A DNA stretch of 64,000 nucleotides, taken from NCBI RefSeq assembly GCF_031760065.1, contig NZ_CP134500.1, positions 3,658,001 through 3,722,000 of the forward strand. The letters run 5' to 3'. This DNA comes from Streptomyces durocortorensis. GTDB lineage: Bacteria > Actinomycetota > Actinomycetes > Streptomycetales > Streptomycetaceae. Positions 56,018-64,000 of this stretch are shown here, piece after piece. Position numbers and translations under genes: made by a program. The first letter of the stretch is position 1; each line of letters starts with the position of its first letter. The notes under the pieces were generated by a model. That model had not been told where the DNA came from. It ran no database searches and was given only the letters and a program-made list of their open reading frames with translations.

Positions 56018-57348
56018 CCATCCCGCAGCCCTCCGTCCCGCAGCAGCCTGGAGGCCCCGCCCGTCCCGGCGGCGTCCTCGCGCGGGCGCTCCATCGCCTC
56101 ACCGCCTCGGCCCTCGGCCCGTATCAGAGCGCCGTCGTCCGGATCGGGTTCGCGGCCACCTACCTCTTCTTCCTGCTGCGCGAGTTGCCGCACCGCCATG
56201 AGCTGTACGGGCCCGACAGCCCGTGGCGCTGGGATCTGGCCCGCCAGCTCACGGACGGCAACGGCGCCTTCTCCGTCCTCATGTGGACCGACAGCACGCT
56301 CTGGTTCGAGGCCGTGTACGTCCTGACCCTGCTGTCCGCAGTGGGACTGCTTCTCGGGTGGCGCACCCGGACCATGTCCGTCCTCTTCATGGTCGGCGTG
56401 CTCTCCGTGCAGAACCGCAGCATCTTCATGGGCGACGGCGGCGACAACGTCGTCCACCTCATGGCGATCTACCTGGTGCTGACGCGCTGCGCCCGGGTCT
56501 GGTCGCTGGACGCCCGGCGCGCGGCGCGGAACCTGGAGCGTGCGGCGGCGGGACTGCCGCCCGTACGCGACATCGCGGGGCCGGTCCTGTGGGCGGCCCT
56601 CGGCCCCGTCCTGGTGATCGCCACCCTGATGGGCGGGTTCGGCGGCACCTGGTGGCTTCCCACCCTGCTGTGGACGGTCTGGCTCTCCGCCGCCGCCTGG
56701 TGGGCCGTGAACCGCTACGCGCCGCACGGCGAGCCCCGCGCCCTGCTCGATGTGCTGGCCAACCTCGCGCACAACGCCACGCTCGCCGTGATCATGGCCG
56801 AGGTCTGCCTGATCTACGCGACCGCCGGCTGGTACAAGATCCAGGGCTCGCGCTGGCAGGACGGCACCGCGCTCTACTACCCGCTCAAGCTCGACTACTT
56901 CACTCCGTGGCCCGCCCTGTCGGACATCCTGGCCTCCAGCGGGCTGATGGTGATGGTGCTGACGTACGGCACGGTCATCGTCCAGGTCGCCTTTCCGTTC
57001 ACGCTGTTCAACCGGCGGGTCAAGAACGTCCTGCTGGCCGTGATGATCTGCGAGCACGCGGGGATCGCCCTGCTGCTCGGGCTGCCGTTCTTCTCTATGG
57101 CGATGATCGCTGCCGACGCGGTGTTCCTGCCGACCGCCTTCCTCGTGTGGCTGGGGGGACGGGCCGCCCTCGGCAGGCAGCGGCTGTTCTCCCGGCTGCC
57201 GGGCCGGGCAGCCGCAACGCCCCGGGCGCCCGGCGCTGCGGACGGGCCGCCGGACGCCGAGGGGGCCGGGCCGGGCAAGGGCGGCCCCGGCGGTACGGAG
57301 GAGCCCCGGCTCCACGGTGGCGGTGGGGGCCATACGCTCGTCGGGTGA
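56014..57348 (+). CDS. HTTM-domain (vitamin K-dependent carboxylase-like) membrane protein
   Basis: This 444-residue protein starts at GTG after GTGGAGGACA. Many helices carry HTTM motifs: VVRIGFAATYLFFLLRELPH, QNRSIFMGDGGDNVVHLMAI, CLIYATAGWYKIQGSRWQDG and TALYYPLKLDYFTPWPALSD. The family includes SdpB and relatives of gamma-glutamyl carboxylase. Coupled to the DUF5819 gene, it probably forms a two-protein membrane unit; the reaction is unknown. Confidence 0.88.
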   Translation: MTIPQPSVPQQPGGPARPGGVLARALHRLTASALGPYQSAVVRIGFAATYLFFLLRELPHRHELYGPDSPWRWDLARQLTDGNGAFSVLMWTDSTLWFEAVYVLTLLSAVGLLLGWRTRTMSVLFMVGVLSVQNRSIFMGDGGDNVVHLMAIYLVLTRCARVWSLDARRAARNLERAAAGLPPVRDIAGPVLWAALGPVLVIATLMGGFGGTWWLPTLLWTVWLSAAAWWAVNRYAPHGEPRALLDVLANLAHNATLAVIMAEVCLIYATAGWYKIQGSRWQDGTALYYPLKLDYFTPWPALSDILASSGLMVMVLTYGTVIVQVAFPFTLFNRRVKNVLLAVMICEHAGIALLLGLPFFSMAMIAADAVFLPTAFLVWLGGRAALGRQRLFSRLPGRAAATPRAPGAADGPPDAEGAGPGKGGPGGTEEPRLHGGGGGHTLVG

Positions 57349-58097
57349 GCAGTGAGATCGGCAGAACCCCAAGGCCCGCGGCAGAGCCCGTAGAGCCCGA
57401 CCAGCAAGCAGAACCCCCGGAGTCCGTCCCGCACGCAGAACCCGCGGAGCCTCTCCAGTACGACGACGGGTACGGGCAGGAGATCGGCGTCGGGCCGCAT
57501 CCGCTGCCGTGGCCCGAGGACGAGCGTTACGACCCCGAGCTGCTGGCCCACGGAGACCGGCGCAACGTCGGCGACGCGTACCGCTACTGGACGCGCGAGG
57601 CGATCGTCGCCGACCTCGACCTGCGTCGGCACGACTTCCATGTGGCCGTGGAGAACTGGGGCCACGACTTCAACATCGGTTCCGTCGTCCGGACCGCCAA
57701 CGCCTTCCTGGCGAAGGAGATCCACATCGTGGGTCGTCGGCGCTGGAACCGGCGCGGCGCCATGGTCACCGACCGCTACCAGCATGTGCGCCACCACCCC
57801 GACACGGCGGACCTGACCGCGTGGGCGGCGGCCGAGGGGCTGCCGATCATCGGGATCGACAACCTCCCCGGCGCCGTACCGCTGGAGCGCACCGAGCTGC
57901 CCCGCCGGTGCGTCCTGTTGTTCGGGCAGGAGGGGCCCGGTCTGACCGAGGAGGCACGCAACCACGCCACGATGGTGTGCTCGATCGCCCAGTTCGGCTC
58001 GACCCGGTCCATCAACGCGGGGGCCGCGGCAGCGATCGCGATGCACGCGTGGGTGCAGCGCTACGCCGATGTCCCCGACCCTCGGTACACCCGCTAG
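57345..58097 (+). CDS. TrmH/SpoU-family RNA 2'-O-methyltransferase
   Basis: This 250-residue protein starts at GTG overlapping the HTTM stop. After an acidic N-terminal extension (1-70) it shows SPOUT motif 1 (NWGHDFNIGSVVRTANAFLA), motif 2 (RCVLLFGQEGPGLTEEA) and motif 3 (IAQFGSTRSINAGAAAAIAM), the trefoil-knot AdoMet site. It methylates a ribose in tRNA or rRNA; which one cannot be told. Its stop touches the paaN stop from the opposite strand. Confidence 0.93.
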   Translation: MSSEIGRTPRPAAEPVEPDQQAEPPESVPHAEPAEPLQYDDGYGQEIGVGPHPLPWPEDERYDPELLAHGDRRNVGDAYRYWTREAIVADLDLRRHDFHVAVENWGHDFNIGSVVRTANAFLAKEIHIVGRRRWNRRGAMVTDRYQHVRHHPDTADLTAWAAAEGLPIIGIDNLPGAVPLERTELPRRCVLLFGQEGPGLTEEARNHATMVCSIAQFGSTRSINAGAAAAIAMHAWVQRYADVPDPRYTR

Positions 58098-59798
58098 CTA
58101 CGCCTGGCGGCGCACCTCCACCACGCGGAAGCGGTTGGCGACGAAGGCTCCGTCGCACAGGGCCGCGTTCGCGGCGGGGTTGCCGCCGGAGCCGTGGAAG
58201 TCGGAGAAGGCCGCGGTCTGGTTGACGTAGACCCCTCCGGTCAGGTTCAGCGAGAGCTGAGCCGACTCGTCCAGGCAGACGTCCTCGATGCCGCGCTCCA
58301 CCTCGGGGGACGTGGTGTACGCGCCGACCGTCATGGCGCCCTTGTCACGGATCGTGCGGCGGAGCAGATCCAGGGCGGCGGACGTCGACTCGACCGCTAC
58401 CGCGAAGGACACCGGACCGAAGCATTCCGAGAGGTACGCCGCGCTGTCGTCGGTCTTGGTCCCGTCGAGCTTGACGAGGACCGGCGTACGTACGACCGCG
58501 TCGGGGAACTCGGCGTTCGCGACCGTACGTGAGGCCAGAGCCACCTCGCCCAGCTCACCGGCCGCCTCCACCCGGGCCTTCACGTCCGGGTTGACCAGCG
58601 CGCCGAGCAGGGCGGCGGCGCGGGCGTCGTCGCCGAGCAGGCCGGTGACAGCGGCCGCGATGTCGGTGACCACGTCGTCGTAGGACTTGGTGCCGTCGTC
58701 CGTGGCGATGCCGTCCCAGGGGATCAGGAGATTCTGCGGTGTGGTGCACATCTGGCCGCTGTACAGGGAGAGCGAGAACGCCAGATTGGCGAGCATGCCC
58801 CGGTAGTCGTCGGTGGAATCGACGACGATCGTGTTGACGCCGGCCTTCTCCGTGTAGACCTGGGCCTGGCGGGCGTTGTCCTCCAGCCAGTCGCCGAAGG
58901 CGGTGGAGCCGGTGTAGTCGATGATCCGGATCTCGGGGCGGACCGCCAGGGTCTTGGCGATGCCCTCACCGGGCCGCTCGGCGGCCAGTGCGACCAGATT
59001 CGGGTCGAAGCCCGCCTCGACCAGCACCTCGCGGGCGATGGACACCGTGAGGGCCAGCGGGAGCACGGCGCGCGGGTGCGGCTTGACCAGCACCGGGTTG
59101 CCCGTGGCGAGGGAGGCGAAGAGGCCGGGATAGCCGTTCCACGTGGGGAACGTGTTGCAGCCGATGAGCAGCGAGATGCCGCGGCCGGACGTGATGAACG
59201 ACTTGTGCAGCTTCAGCGGATCGCGCTTGCCCTGCGGCTTGGCCCAGTCGGCGGTCTCAGGGGTGCGGACCTGCTCCCGGTAGGCGTACGCCACGGCCTC
59301 CAGACCGCGGTCCTGGGCGTGTGGCCCGCCTGCCTGGAACGCCATCATGAAGGCCTGGCCGCTGGTGTGCATCACCGCGTGGGCCAGCTCGTGGGTGCGG
59401 GCGCTGATCCGCGACAGGATCTCCAGACAGACCAGGGCCCGGACCTCCGGACCGGCGGCCCGCCAGGCGGCCATGCCGGCCTTCATCGCGGGAAGCAGGA
59501 CATCCAGGTCTGCGTGCGGATACTCGACGCCGAGCTCCGGCCCGTACGGCGAGATCTCGCCGCCCGCCCAGCCGTCGGTGCCGGGCTGCGCGAGGTCGAG
59601 CCGGGTGTTCAGCACCGCGTCGAACGCTGCCTTGCCCTCGGCCGCCCCGAGACTGCCCGGTGCGCCGCCCTCGCCGTACGCCTTCGGGTGCTCGGGGTGC
59701 GGCGACCAGTACGCGCGGGTACTGATCGCGTCGAGGGCCTGGTCGAGCGTGGGCCGGTGGGTCTCGGACAGCTGCTGGGGGGTGAGCACGGCGGCCAT
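58098..59798 (-). CDS. paaN: Phenylacetic acid degradation protein PaaN
   Basis: This 566-residue protein starts MAAVLTPQQLSETHRPTLDQ. It is an aldehyde-dehydrogenase-fold enzyme of the short PaaN type: LLIGCNTFPTWNGYPGLFAS, NPVLVKPHPRAVLPLALTVS, a catalytic Cys in SGQMCTTPQNLLIP, and ECFGPVSFAVAVES. It lacks the enoyl-hydratase half of PaaZ. It oxidises the ring-opened aldehyde of the phenylacetate pathway. It diverges from its probable tetR regulator, away from the paaABCDE operon. Confidence 0.94.
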   Translation of the reverse strand: MAAVLTPQQLSETHRPTLDQALDAISTRAYWSPHPEHPKAYGEGGAPGSLGAAEGKAAFDAVLNTRLDLAQPGTDGWAGGEISPYGPELGVEYPHADLDVLLPAMKAGMAAWRAAGPEVRALVCLEILSRISARTHELAHAVMHTSGQAFMMAFQAGGPHAQDRGLEAVAYAYREQVRTPETADWAKPQGKRDPLKLHKSFITSGRGISLLIGCNTFPTWNGYPGLFASLATGNPVLVKPHPRAVLPLALTVSIAREVLVEAGFDPNLVALAAERPGEGIAKTLAVRPEIRIIDYTGSTAFGDWLEDNARQAQVYTEKAGVNTIVVDSTDDYRGMLANLAFSLSLYSGQMCTTPQNLLIPWDGIATDDGTKSYDDVVTDIAAAVTGLLGDDARAAALLGALVNPDVKARVEAAGELGEVALASRTVANAEFPDAVVRTPVLVKLDGTKTDDSAAYLSECFGPVSFAVAVESTSAALDLLRRTIRDKGAMTVGAYTTSPEVERGIEDVCLDESAQLSLNLTGGVYVNQTAAFSDFHGSGGNPAANAALCDGAFVANRFRVVEVRRQA

Positions 59799-59851
59799 GG
59801 CGGACCAACTCCTCATCGAGCCGGGCAGGAACGTACGGACGGAGTTAGAGT

Positions 59852-59869
59852 AACCGAACGATCGGTCGG
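59852..59869. promoter_or_regulatory. TetR (PaaR-type) operator between paaN and tetR
   Basis: AACCGAACGATCGGTCGG, the reverse complement of the paaA site, lies in the paaN-tetR divergent region, 53 bases before each start. Autoregulation plus control of paaN is the simplest reading. Confidence 0.75.
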
Positions 59870-59921
59870 GACAAGGGGCCCCAGGAAACCTGTGGACAAC
59901 TCATGGGGGAGGATCGCGGAC

Positions 59922-60518
59922 ATGACCACGGCCAAGCGGGACACGTACACCCCGGAGACCCTGCTCACCGTCGCCGTCCGAGTCTTCAACGAGCGCGGCT
60001 ACGACGGCACGTCCATGGAGCATCTCTCCCGGGCTGCGGGCATCTCGAAATCCTCCATCTACCACCATGTGGCGGGCAAGGAGGAGCTGCTGCGGCGAGC
60101 CGTCAGCCGGGCGCTCGACGGGCTCTTCGGGATCCTCGACGAGCCGGGGGCGCTGCGCGGGCGCGCGATCGAGCGGGTCGAGTACGTCACGCGGCGCACG
60201 GTTGAGGTGCTGATGGCCGAGGTGCCCTACGTCACGCTGCTGCTGCGGGTGCGCGGCAACACGAAGACCGAGCGCTGGGCGCTGGAGCGGCGGCGCGAGT
60301 TCGACCAGCGGGTCTCCGAGCTGCTCCAGGCCGCGGTGGCCGACGGGGACCTCCGGGCGGACGTGGACATACGGCTGGCGACCCGGCTGCTGTTCGGCAT
60401 GGTGAACTCGCTGGTCGAGTGGTATCGCCCGCAGCCCGGCGGTTTTCCGGGCGAGGACCAGCTTGCCGACACGGTGGTCCAGCTGGCCTTCGAGGGGATG
60501 CGGGCCAACGGCCGTTGA
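59922..60518 (+). CDS. TetR-family regulator of phenylacetate genes (PaaR-like)
   Basis: This 198-residue protein begins MTTAKRDTYTPETLLTVAVR. The N-terminal HTH reads GTSMEHLSRAAGISKSSIYH then HVAGKEELLRRAVSRAL; the C-terminal helical ligand domain is LFGMVNSLVEWYRPQPGG. The divergent paaN gene, the shared operator and homology to actinobacterial PaaR (phenylacetyl-CoA-responsive) support the role. GGGGGAGGAT precedes the ATG, and a TTGTCCACA DnaA box (minus strand, 59891-59899) lies in its leader. Confidence 0.88.
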   Translation: MTTAKRDTYTPETLLTVAVRVFNERGYDGTSMEHLSRAAGISKSSIYHHVAGKEELLRRAVSRALDGLFGILDEPGALRGRAIERVEYVTRRTVEVLMAEVPYVTLLLRVRGNTKTERWALERRREFDQRVSELLQAAVADGDLRADVDIRLATRLLFGMVNSLVEWYRPQPGGFPGEDQLADTVVQLAFEGMRANGR

Positions 60519-60554
60519 GCGCCCCGACGTGCGCGGGGTGTTCGGTGCAGCCCT

Positions 60555-60712
60555 CCTCAGCTTCAGTGCAGCCCGGCTCAGCTCGGCTCGGCCTCAGTGC
60601 AGCCCGGCTCAGCTCGGCTCGGCCTCAGTGCAGCCCGGCTCGGCTCGGCTCGGCTCAGCTTCAGTGGAGCTCAGCCCGGCTCAGCTCTAGTGCAGCTCAG
60701 CTCAGCTCTGTC
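60555..60712. repeat. 31-bp tandem repeat between tetR and lrp
   Basis: A 31-bp unit beginning CAGTGCAGCCCGGCTCAGCT is present twice exactly (60564-60594, 60595-60625), then degrades into shorter GCTCGG/GCTCAG repeats to about 60712, reaching the last codons of lrp. It lies between convergent genes. Confidence 0.85.
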
Positions 60713-61278
60713 GGACGGTCCGGGAGGGGGTCGAGGTCCGTCTCCTCGAACACCAGCAGCGTGCGCGTCGAGAGCACCTCGGGGATGGACTGGATGCGGG
60801 TGAGGACCAGCTCGCGCAGCGCCCGGTTGTCCGGTGTGTGCACCAGCAGCAGGACGTCGAAGTCGCCGCTGACCAGAGCGATATGGGTGGCCCCGGGCAG
60901 CGCCTGGAGCTGCTCGCGCACGGTGCGCCAGGAGTTCTGCACGATCTTGAGCGTGATGTACGCGGACGCGCCCTGCCCCGCCCGCTCATGGTCGACCCGG
61001 GCGCCGAAGCCGCGGATCACGCCGTCCTCGACGAGCCGGTTGATACGGGCGTAGGCGTTGGCACGCGAGACGTGGACCCGTTCGGCGACCGACCGTATCG
61101 AGGCGCGGCCGTCCGTCTGGAGGATGCGCAGGATGTCGCGGTCGATGGTGTCCAGCGGCCGCGCGGGCGGAACCGGGGGCGGGGCCGGGGAGGGAGCCGG
61201 GGGCGGAACCGACGGCGGCACCCCGGGTTCGACCTGGCCGGGGTCCTCACCCCTGTCGGCCATTTGTTCAGCGGCCAT
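60697..61278 (-). CDS. Lrp/AsnC-family regulator of the bkd operon
   Basis: This 193-residue protein starts MAAEQMADRGEDPGQVEPGV after GGGAGG. A Pro-rich spacer leads to the AsnC HTH (DTIDRDILRILQTDGRASIR, VAERVHVSRANAYARINRLV) and a RAM ligand domain (VDHERAGQGASAYITLKIVQ, HIALVSGDFDVLLLVHTPDN). It diverges from bkdA, as bkd-linked Lrp activators usually do, and likely responds to branched-chain amino acids. The Pro-rich N-terminal spacer is unusual. Confidence 0.92.
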   Translation of the reverse strand: MAAEQMADRGEDPGQVEPGVPPSVPPPAPSPAPPPVPPARPLDTIDRDILRILQTDGRASIRSVAERVHVSRANAYARINRLVEDGVIRGFGARVDHERAGQGASAYITLKIVQNSWRTVREQLQALPGATHIALVSGDFDVLLLVHTPDNRALRELVLTRIQSIPEVLSTRTLLVFEETDLDPLPDRPTELS

Positions 61279-61509
61279 CTGCCCGCGCCTCCCTGTTGTG
61301 GACGACTTGCCTCTATCCCAGGCTGTGGAGAACCGTTTGTCCACAGGCTGGCGGTGCCTGTAGCCAAAATGCGCTCGCGACCGAACAATCGGTAGGTGAG
61401 ACACACCACACTCGTGCCTCGCCCATTCCTCGATATCTCGCCATCCCGCTCCCTCTCGACACTCCCGATCGACACCCCTCGATCCCCTCGATGCCAGGAG
61501 GTGCTTCTC
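61279..61509. promoter_or_regulatory. lrp-bkdA divergent control region
   Basis: It contains CCGAACAATCGGTAGG at 61381-61396, matching 14 of 16 bases of the paa operator. It also holds a perfect DnaA box TTGTCCACA at 61337-61345 and a TTCTCCACA (minus strand) at 61324-61332. The Lrp site must also be here, but I cannot define it. Confidence 0.55.
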
Positions 61510-62670
61510 ATGACGGTCCAAGAGCTGCCCGGCGCGGCCGCCCACCGGCCCACGCCGCCCCCGGCCTGGAAGCCGATCACCGACCCCGCCCCGCTGCTCC
61601 CGGACCCGGAGCCCTACCGCGTGCTCGGTACGGACGTGGTGGCCGACGTCGATCCCGAGCTGCTGCTCCGGCTCCACGCCGAGCTGGTCCGGGGCCGCCG
61701 GTACAACGCCCAGGCCACCGCGCTGACCAAGCAGGGCCGCCTGGCCGTCTATCCGTCGAGCACCGGCCAGGAGGCGTGTGAGGTCGCCGCCGCCCTGGTC
61801 CTGGAGGACCGCGACTGGCTCTTCCCCAGCTACCGCGACACCCTGGCGGCCGTCGCCCGCGGCCTCGACCCGGTCGAGGCCCTGACCCTGCTGCGCGGCG
61901 ACCGGCACACCGGCTATGACCCGCGCGAGCACCGCATCGCCCCGCTGTGCACCCCGCTCGCCACCCAGCTTCCGCACGCCGTGGGGCTGGCGCACGCGGC
62001 CCGGCTCAAGGGCGACGACGTGGTGGCTCTCGCCATGGTCGGCGACGGCGGCACCAGCGAGGGCGACTTCCACGAGGCGCTGAACTTCGCGGCGGTCTGG
62101 AAGGCCCCGGTCGTCTTCCTCGTACAGAACAACGGCTTCGCGATCTCCGTGCCGCTGGCCAAGCAGACCGCCGCCCCCTCCCTCGCCCACAAGGCCGTCG
62201 GATACGGGATGCCGGGCCGCCTCGTCGACGGCAACGACGCCGCCGCCGTGCACCAGGTGCTCGGCGAGGCGGTGGCCCGGGCCCGGCGCGGTGAGGGCCC
62301 GACCTTGGTCGAGGCCCTCACCTACCGCATGGAGGCCCACACCAACGCCGATGACGCCACGCGCTACCGGGCCGACAGCGAGGTCGAGGCCTGGCGGGCA
62401 CATGACCCGGTGCAGCTGCTGGAGCGGGAGCTGACCGATCGCGGACTGCTCGACGACGCGGGCATCGAACAGGCGCGGGAGGCGGCCGAGCGCATGGCGG
62501 CCGCGCTGCGCGACCGGATGAACGCCGATCCGGTGCTGGAGCCGATGGATCTCTTCACCCATGTGTACGCCGAGCAGACCAGCCAGCTCCGGGAGCAGTC
62601 CGCCGCCCTGCGCGCCGAGCTGGACGCCGAGCACGACCACCACGAGCACAGCGCGGAGGCGGGACGATGA
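61510..62670 (+). CDS. bkdA: Branched-chain alpha-keto acid dehydrogenase E1 alpha (thiamine-dependent)
   Basis: This 386-residue protein starts MTVQELPGAAAHRPTPPPAW after AGGAGG. The thiamine diphosphate motif GDGGTSEGDFHEALNFAAVW continues into VFLVQNNGFAISVP, with substrate-site YRMEAHTNADDATRY. It decarboxylates the keto acid and passes the acyl group to E2. Pyruvate dehydrogenase E1 alpha is the alternative name in some annotations; the Lrp neighbour and Streptomyces bkd order favour branched-chain substrates. It overlaps bkdB by four bases. Confidence 0.9.
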   Translation: MTVQELPGAAAHRPTPPPAWKPITDPAPLLPDPEPYRVLGTDVVADVDPELLLRLHAELVRGRRYNAQATALTKQGRLAVYPSSTGQEACEVAAALVLEDRDWLFPSYRDTLAAVARGLDPVEALTLLRGDRHTGYDPREHRIAPLCTPLATQLPHAVGLAHAARLKGDDVVALAMVGDGGTSEGDFHEALNFAAVWKAPVVFLVQNNGFAISVPLAKQTAAPSLAHKAVGYGMPGRLVDGNDAAAVHQVLGEAVARARRGEGPTLVEALTYRMEAHTNADDATRYRADSEVEAWRAHDPVQLLERELTDRGLLDDAGIEQAREAAERMAAALRDRMNADPVLEPMDLFTHVYAEQTSQLREQSAALRAELDAEHDHHEHSAEAGR

Positions 62671-63698
62671 CCACCGCGGCAGCGACCGCCGACGGAAGTA
62701 CGGCGAAGGCCAAACCGGCCAGCATGGCGCAGGCTCTCGGGCGCGCGCTGCGGGACTCCATGTCCGAGGACCCCACCGTCCATGTGCTCGGTGAGGACGT
62801 GGGCACGCTCGGCGGGGTCTTCCGGATCACCGACGGGCTGGCGAAGGAGTTCGGCGACGAGCGGTGCACCGACACCCCGCTCGCCGAGGCGGGCATTCTG
62901 GGCGCGGCCGTCGGCATGGCGATGTACGGGCTGCGTCCCGTGGTGGAGATGCAGTTCGACGCCTTCGCCTACCCGGCTTTCGAGCAGCTGATCAGCCATG
63001 TCGCCAAGATGCGCAACCGCACTGGGGGAGCCATGCCGCTCCCCATCACCGTGCGGGTGCCGTATGGCGGCGGGATCGGCGGGGTCGAGCACCACAGCGA
63101 CTCCTCCGAGGCGTACTACATGGCCACGCCCGGCCTGCACGTCGTCACACCGGCCACGGTCGGGGACGCGTACGGGCTGCTGCGTGCGTCGATCGCCTCG
63201 GACGACCCGGTGGTCTTCCTGGAGCCGAAGCGGCTCTACTGGTCCAAGTCCGACTGGTCGCCCGAGGCCCCCGCAGCGGTCGAGCCGATCGGCAGGGCCG
63301 TCGTCCGCCGCCCCGGGCGCAGCGCCACGCTGATCACGTACGGGCCCTCCCTGCCGGTCTGCATGGAGGCGGCCGAAGCGGCGGTCGCCGAGGGCTGGGA
63401 CCTCGAAGTGGTGGACCTGCGCTCGCTGGTGCCGTTCGACGACGAGACGGTGGCCGCGTCGGTGCGACGCACCGGGCGCGCGGTCGTCGTCCATGAGTCG
63501 TCCGGCTTCGGCGGGCCCGGCGGGGAGATCGCGGCCCGGATCACCGAGCGCTGCTTCCACCACCTGGAGGCTCCGGTGCTGAGGGTGGCCGGGTTCGACA
63601 TCCCCTACCCGCCGCCCATGCTGGAGCGGCACCATCTGCCGGGGGTCGACCGGGTGCTCGATGCGGTGGCCCGGTTGCAGTGGGAGGCGGACAGCTGA
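62667..63698 (+). CDS. bkdB: Branched-chain alpha-keto acid dehydrogenase E1 beta
   Basis: This 343-residue protein has the transketolase-like beta subunit pattern: VLGEDVGTLGGVFRITDGLA, DTPLAEAGILGAAVGMAMYG, MQFDAFAYPAFEQLISHVAK and the C-terminal TYGPSLPVCMEAAEA plus VVHESSGFGGPGGEIAARIT. It forms the heterotetramer with BkdA. Its stop and the bkdC start share one base (TGATG). Confidence 0.94.
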   Translation: MTTAAATADGSTAKAKPASMAQALGRALRDSMSEDPTVHVLGEDVGTLGGVFRITDGLAKEFGDERCTDTPLAEAGILGAAVGMAMYGLRPVVEMQFDAFAYPAFEQLISHVAKMRNRTGGAMPLPITVRVPYGGGIGGVEHHSDSSEAYYMATPGLHVVTPATVGDAYGLLRASIASDDPVVFLEPKRLYWSKSDWSPEAPAAVEPIGRAVVRRPGRSATLITYGPSLPVCMEAAEAAVAEGWDLEVVDLRSLVPFDDETVAASVRRTGRAVVVHESSGFGGPGGEIAARITERCFHHLEAPVLRVAGFDIPYPPPMLERHHLPGVDRVLDAVARLQWEADS

Positions 63699-64000
63699 TG
63701 GCCCAGGTGCTCGAATTCAAGCTGCCGGACCTAGGCGAGGGTCTGACCGAGGCGGAAATCGTGCGTTGGCTGGTGGAGGTCGGCGATGTCGTCGCGATCG
63801 ACCAGCCAGTCGTGGAGGTCGAGACGGCCAAGGCCATGGTGGAGGTGCCGTGCCCCTACGGAGGCGTGGTGACGGCCCGCTTCGGTGAGGAAGGGACGGA
63901 ACTCCCGGTCGGGGCGCCCTTGCTGACGGTCGCGGTCGGAGCGCCGGAAGGGTCGGAGACCTCGTGCCCCGCCTCCCCCGGAGCGGCCTCCTCCGGTCCT
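63698..64000 (+). CDS. bkdC: Branched-chain alpha-keto acid dehydrogenase E2 (5' end only)
   Basis: The first 101 codons are present: MAQVLEFKLPDLGEGLTEAE, IVRWLVEVGD, then VVEVETAKAMVEVPCPYGGV. This is a lipoyl domain with the lipoylated lysine in ETAKAMVEV (Lys45). A Pro/Ser/Ala hinge begins at the window edge; the catalytic acyltransferase domain lies beyond. It carries acyl groups between E1 and E3. Confidence 0.93.
   Translation, partial: MAQVLEFKLPDLGEGLTEAEIVRWLVEVGDVVAIDQPVVEVETAKAMVEVPCPYGGVVTARFGEEGTELPVGAPLLTVAVGAPEGSETSCPASPGAASSGP

Noticed and set aside
59151..59172. GTTCCACGTGGGGAAC inside paaN as a second parS
   Set aside because: It has two extra G residues and diverges from the consensus arms, and it lies within coding sequence.
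60564..60712. CRISPR array
   Set aside because: The repeat units abut without unique spacers and no cas genes are present.

Overview
The window is high-GC actinobacterial DNA and almost certainly a Streptomyces chromosome centred on the replication origin. The evidence is the order yidD-rnpA-rpmH-dnaA-oriC-dnaN-gnd-recF-DUF721-gyrB-gyrA-DUF3566, a DnaA with a very long linker domain, many TTGTCCACA-type DnaA boxes, frequent GTG starts, CrgA, class E sortases and a perfect parS site. All calls come from reading sequence and translations; no database search was run.

Layout. 1-13.9 kb: replication core. yidD (partial), rnpA and rpmH lie on the minus strand; dnaA, oriC, dnaN, gnd, recF, a DUF721 gene, gyrB, gyrA and a DUF3566 membrane protein lie on the plus strand, followed by tRNA-Ile(GAU). 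14-19.7 kb: envelope and signalling genes: a DUF4352-type lipoprotein, two small conserved proteins (one DLW-39 type), a secreted C-terminally anchored protein, a Ser/Thr kinase, an XRE regulator and tRNA-Ala(UGC). 19.8-26.5 kb: an accessory-looking block. A cobalamin riboswitch heads a four-gene operon: a BtuF/FecB-type lipoprotein, a FecCD-type permease, an ATPase and a protein fusing a sugar-isomerase-like TIM barrel to a sucrase/ferredoxin-like [2Fe-2S] domain. Beside it lie remains of an NRPS gene, an FBP-domain (EF-G-binding) gene and a broken LuxR-type regulator. 26.5-30.5 kb: TerD, a DUF5324-type protein, a cyclophilin, a rhomboid protease, a dense DnaA-box cluster and crgA.

30.6-43.5 kb: cell envelope and division. 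A plus-strand run encodes a DUF881 protein, three class E sortases, a small membrane protein and a glutamine amidotransferase (PabA/TrpG). Facing it is the minus-strand fhaA-fhaB-pstP-ftsW-pbpA-pknB operon. 43.8-50.2 kb: tRNA-Leu(CAG), a gamma-butyrolactone-receptor-like TetR protein, a perfect parS site, the remains of a divergent azoreductase/HxlR pair, a membrane protein, a DUF2252 protein, a J-domain-like protein and a rhodanese.

50.2-64 kb: catabolism. An acyl-CoA dehydrogenase is preceded by a KstR-like motif. paaABCDE encode the phenylacetyl-CoA epoxidase. A DUF5819/HTTM pair and a TrmH/SpoU-type methyltransferase follow. paaN diverges from a TetR regulator, an Lrp/AsnC regulator diverges from bkdA-bkdB-bkdC, and bkdC runs off the window end. 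The same 18-bp operator-like sequence precedes paaA and lies between paaN and tetR, and a 14/16 match lies between lrp and bkdA, suggesting one TetR regulator links aromatic and keto-acid catabolism.
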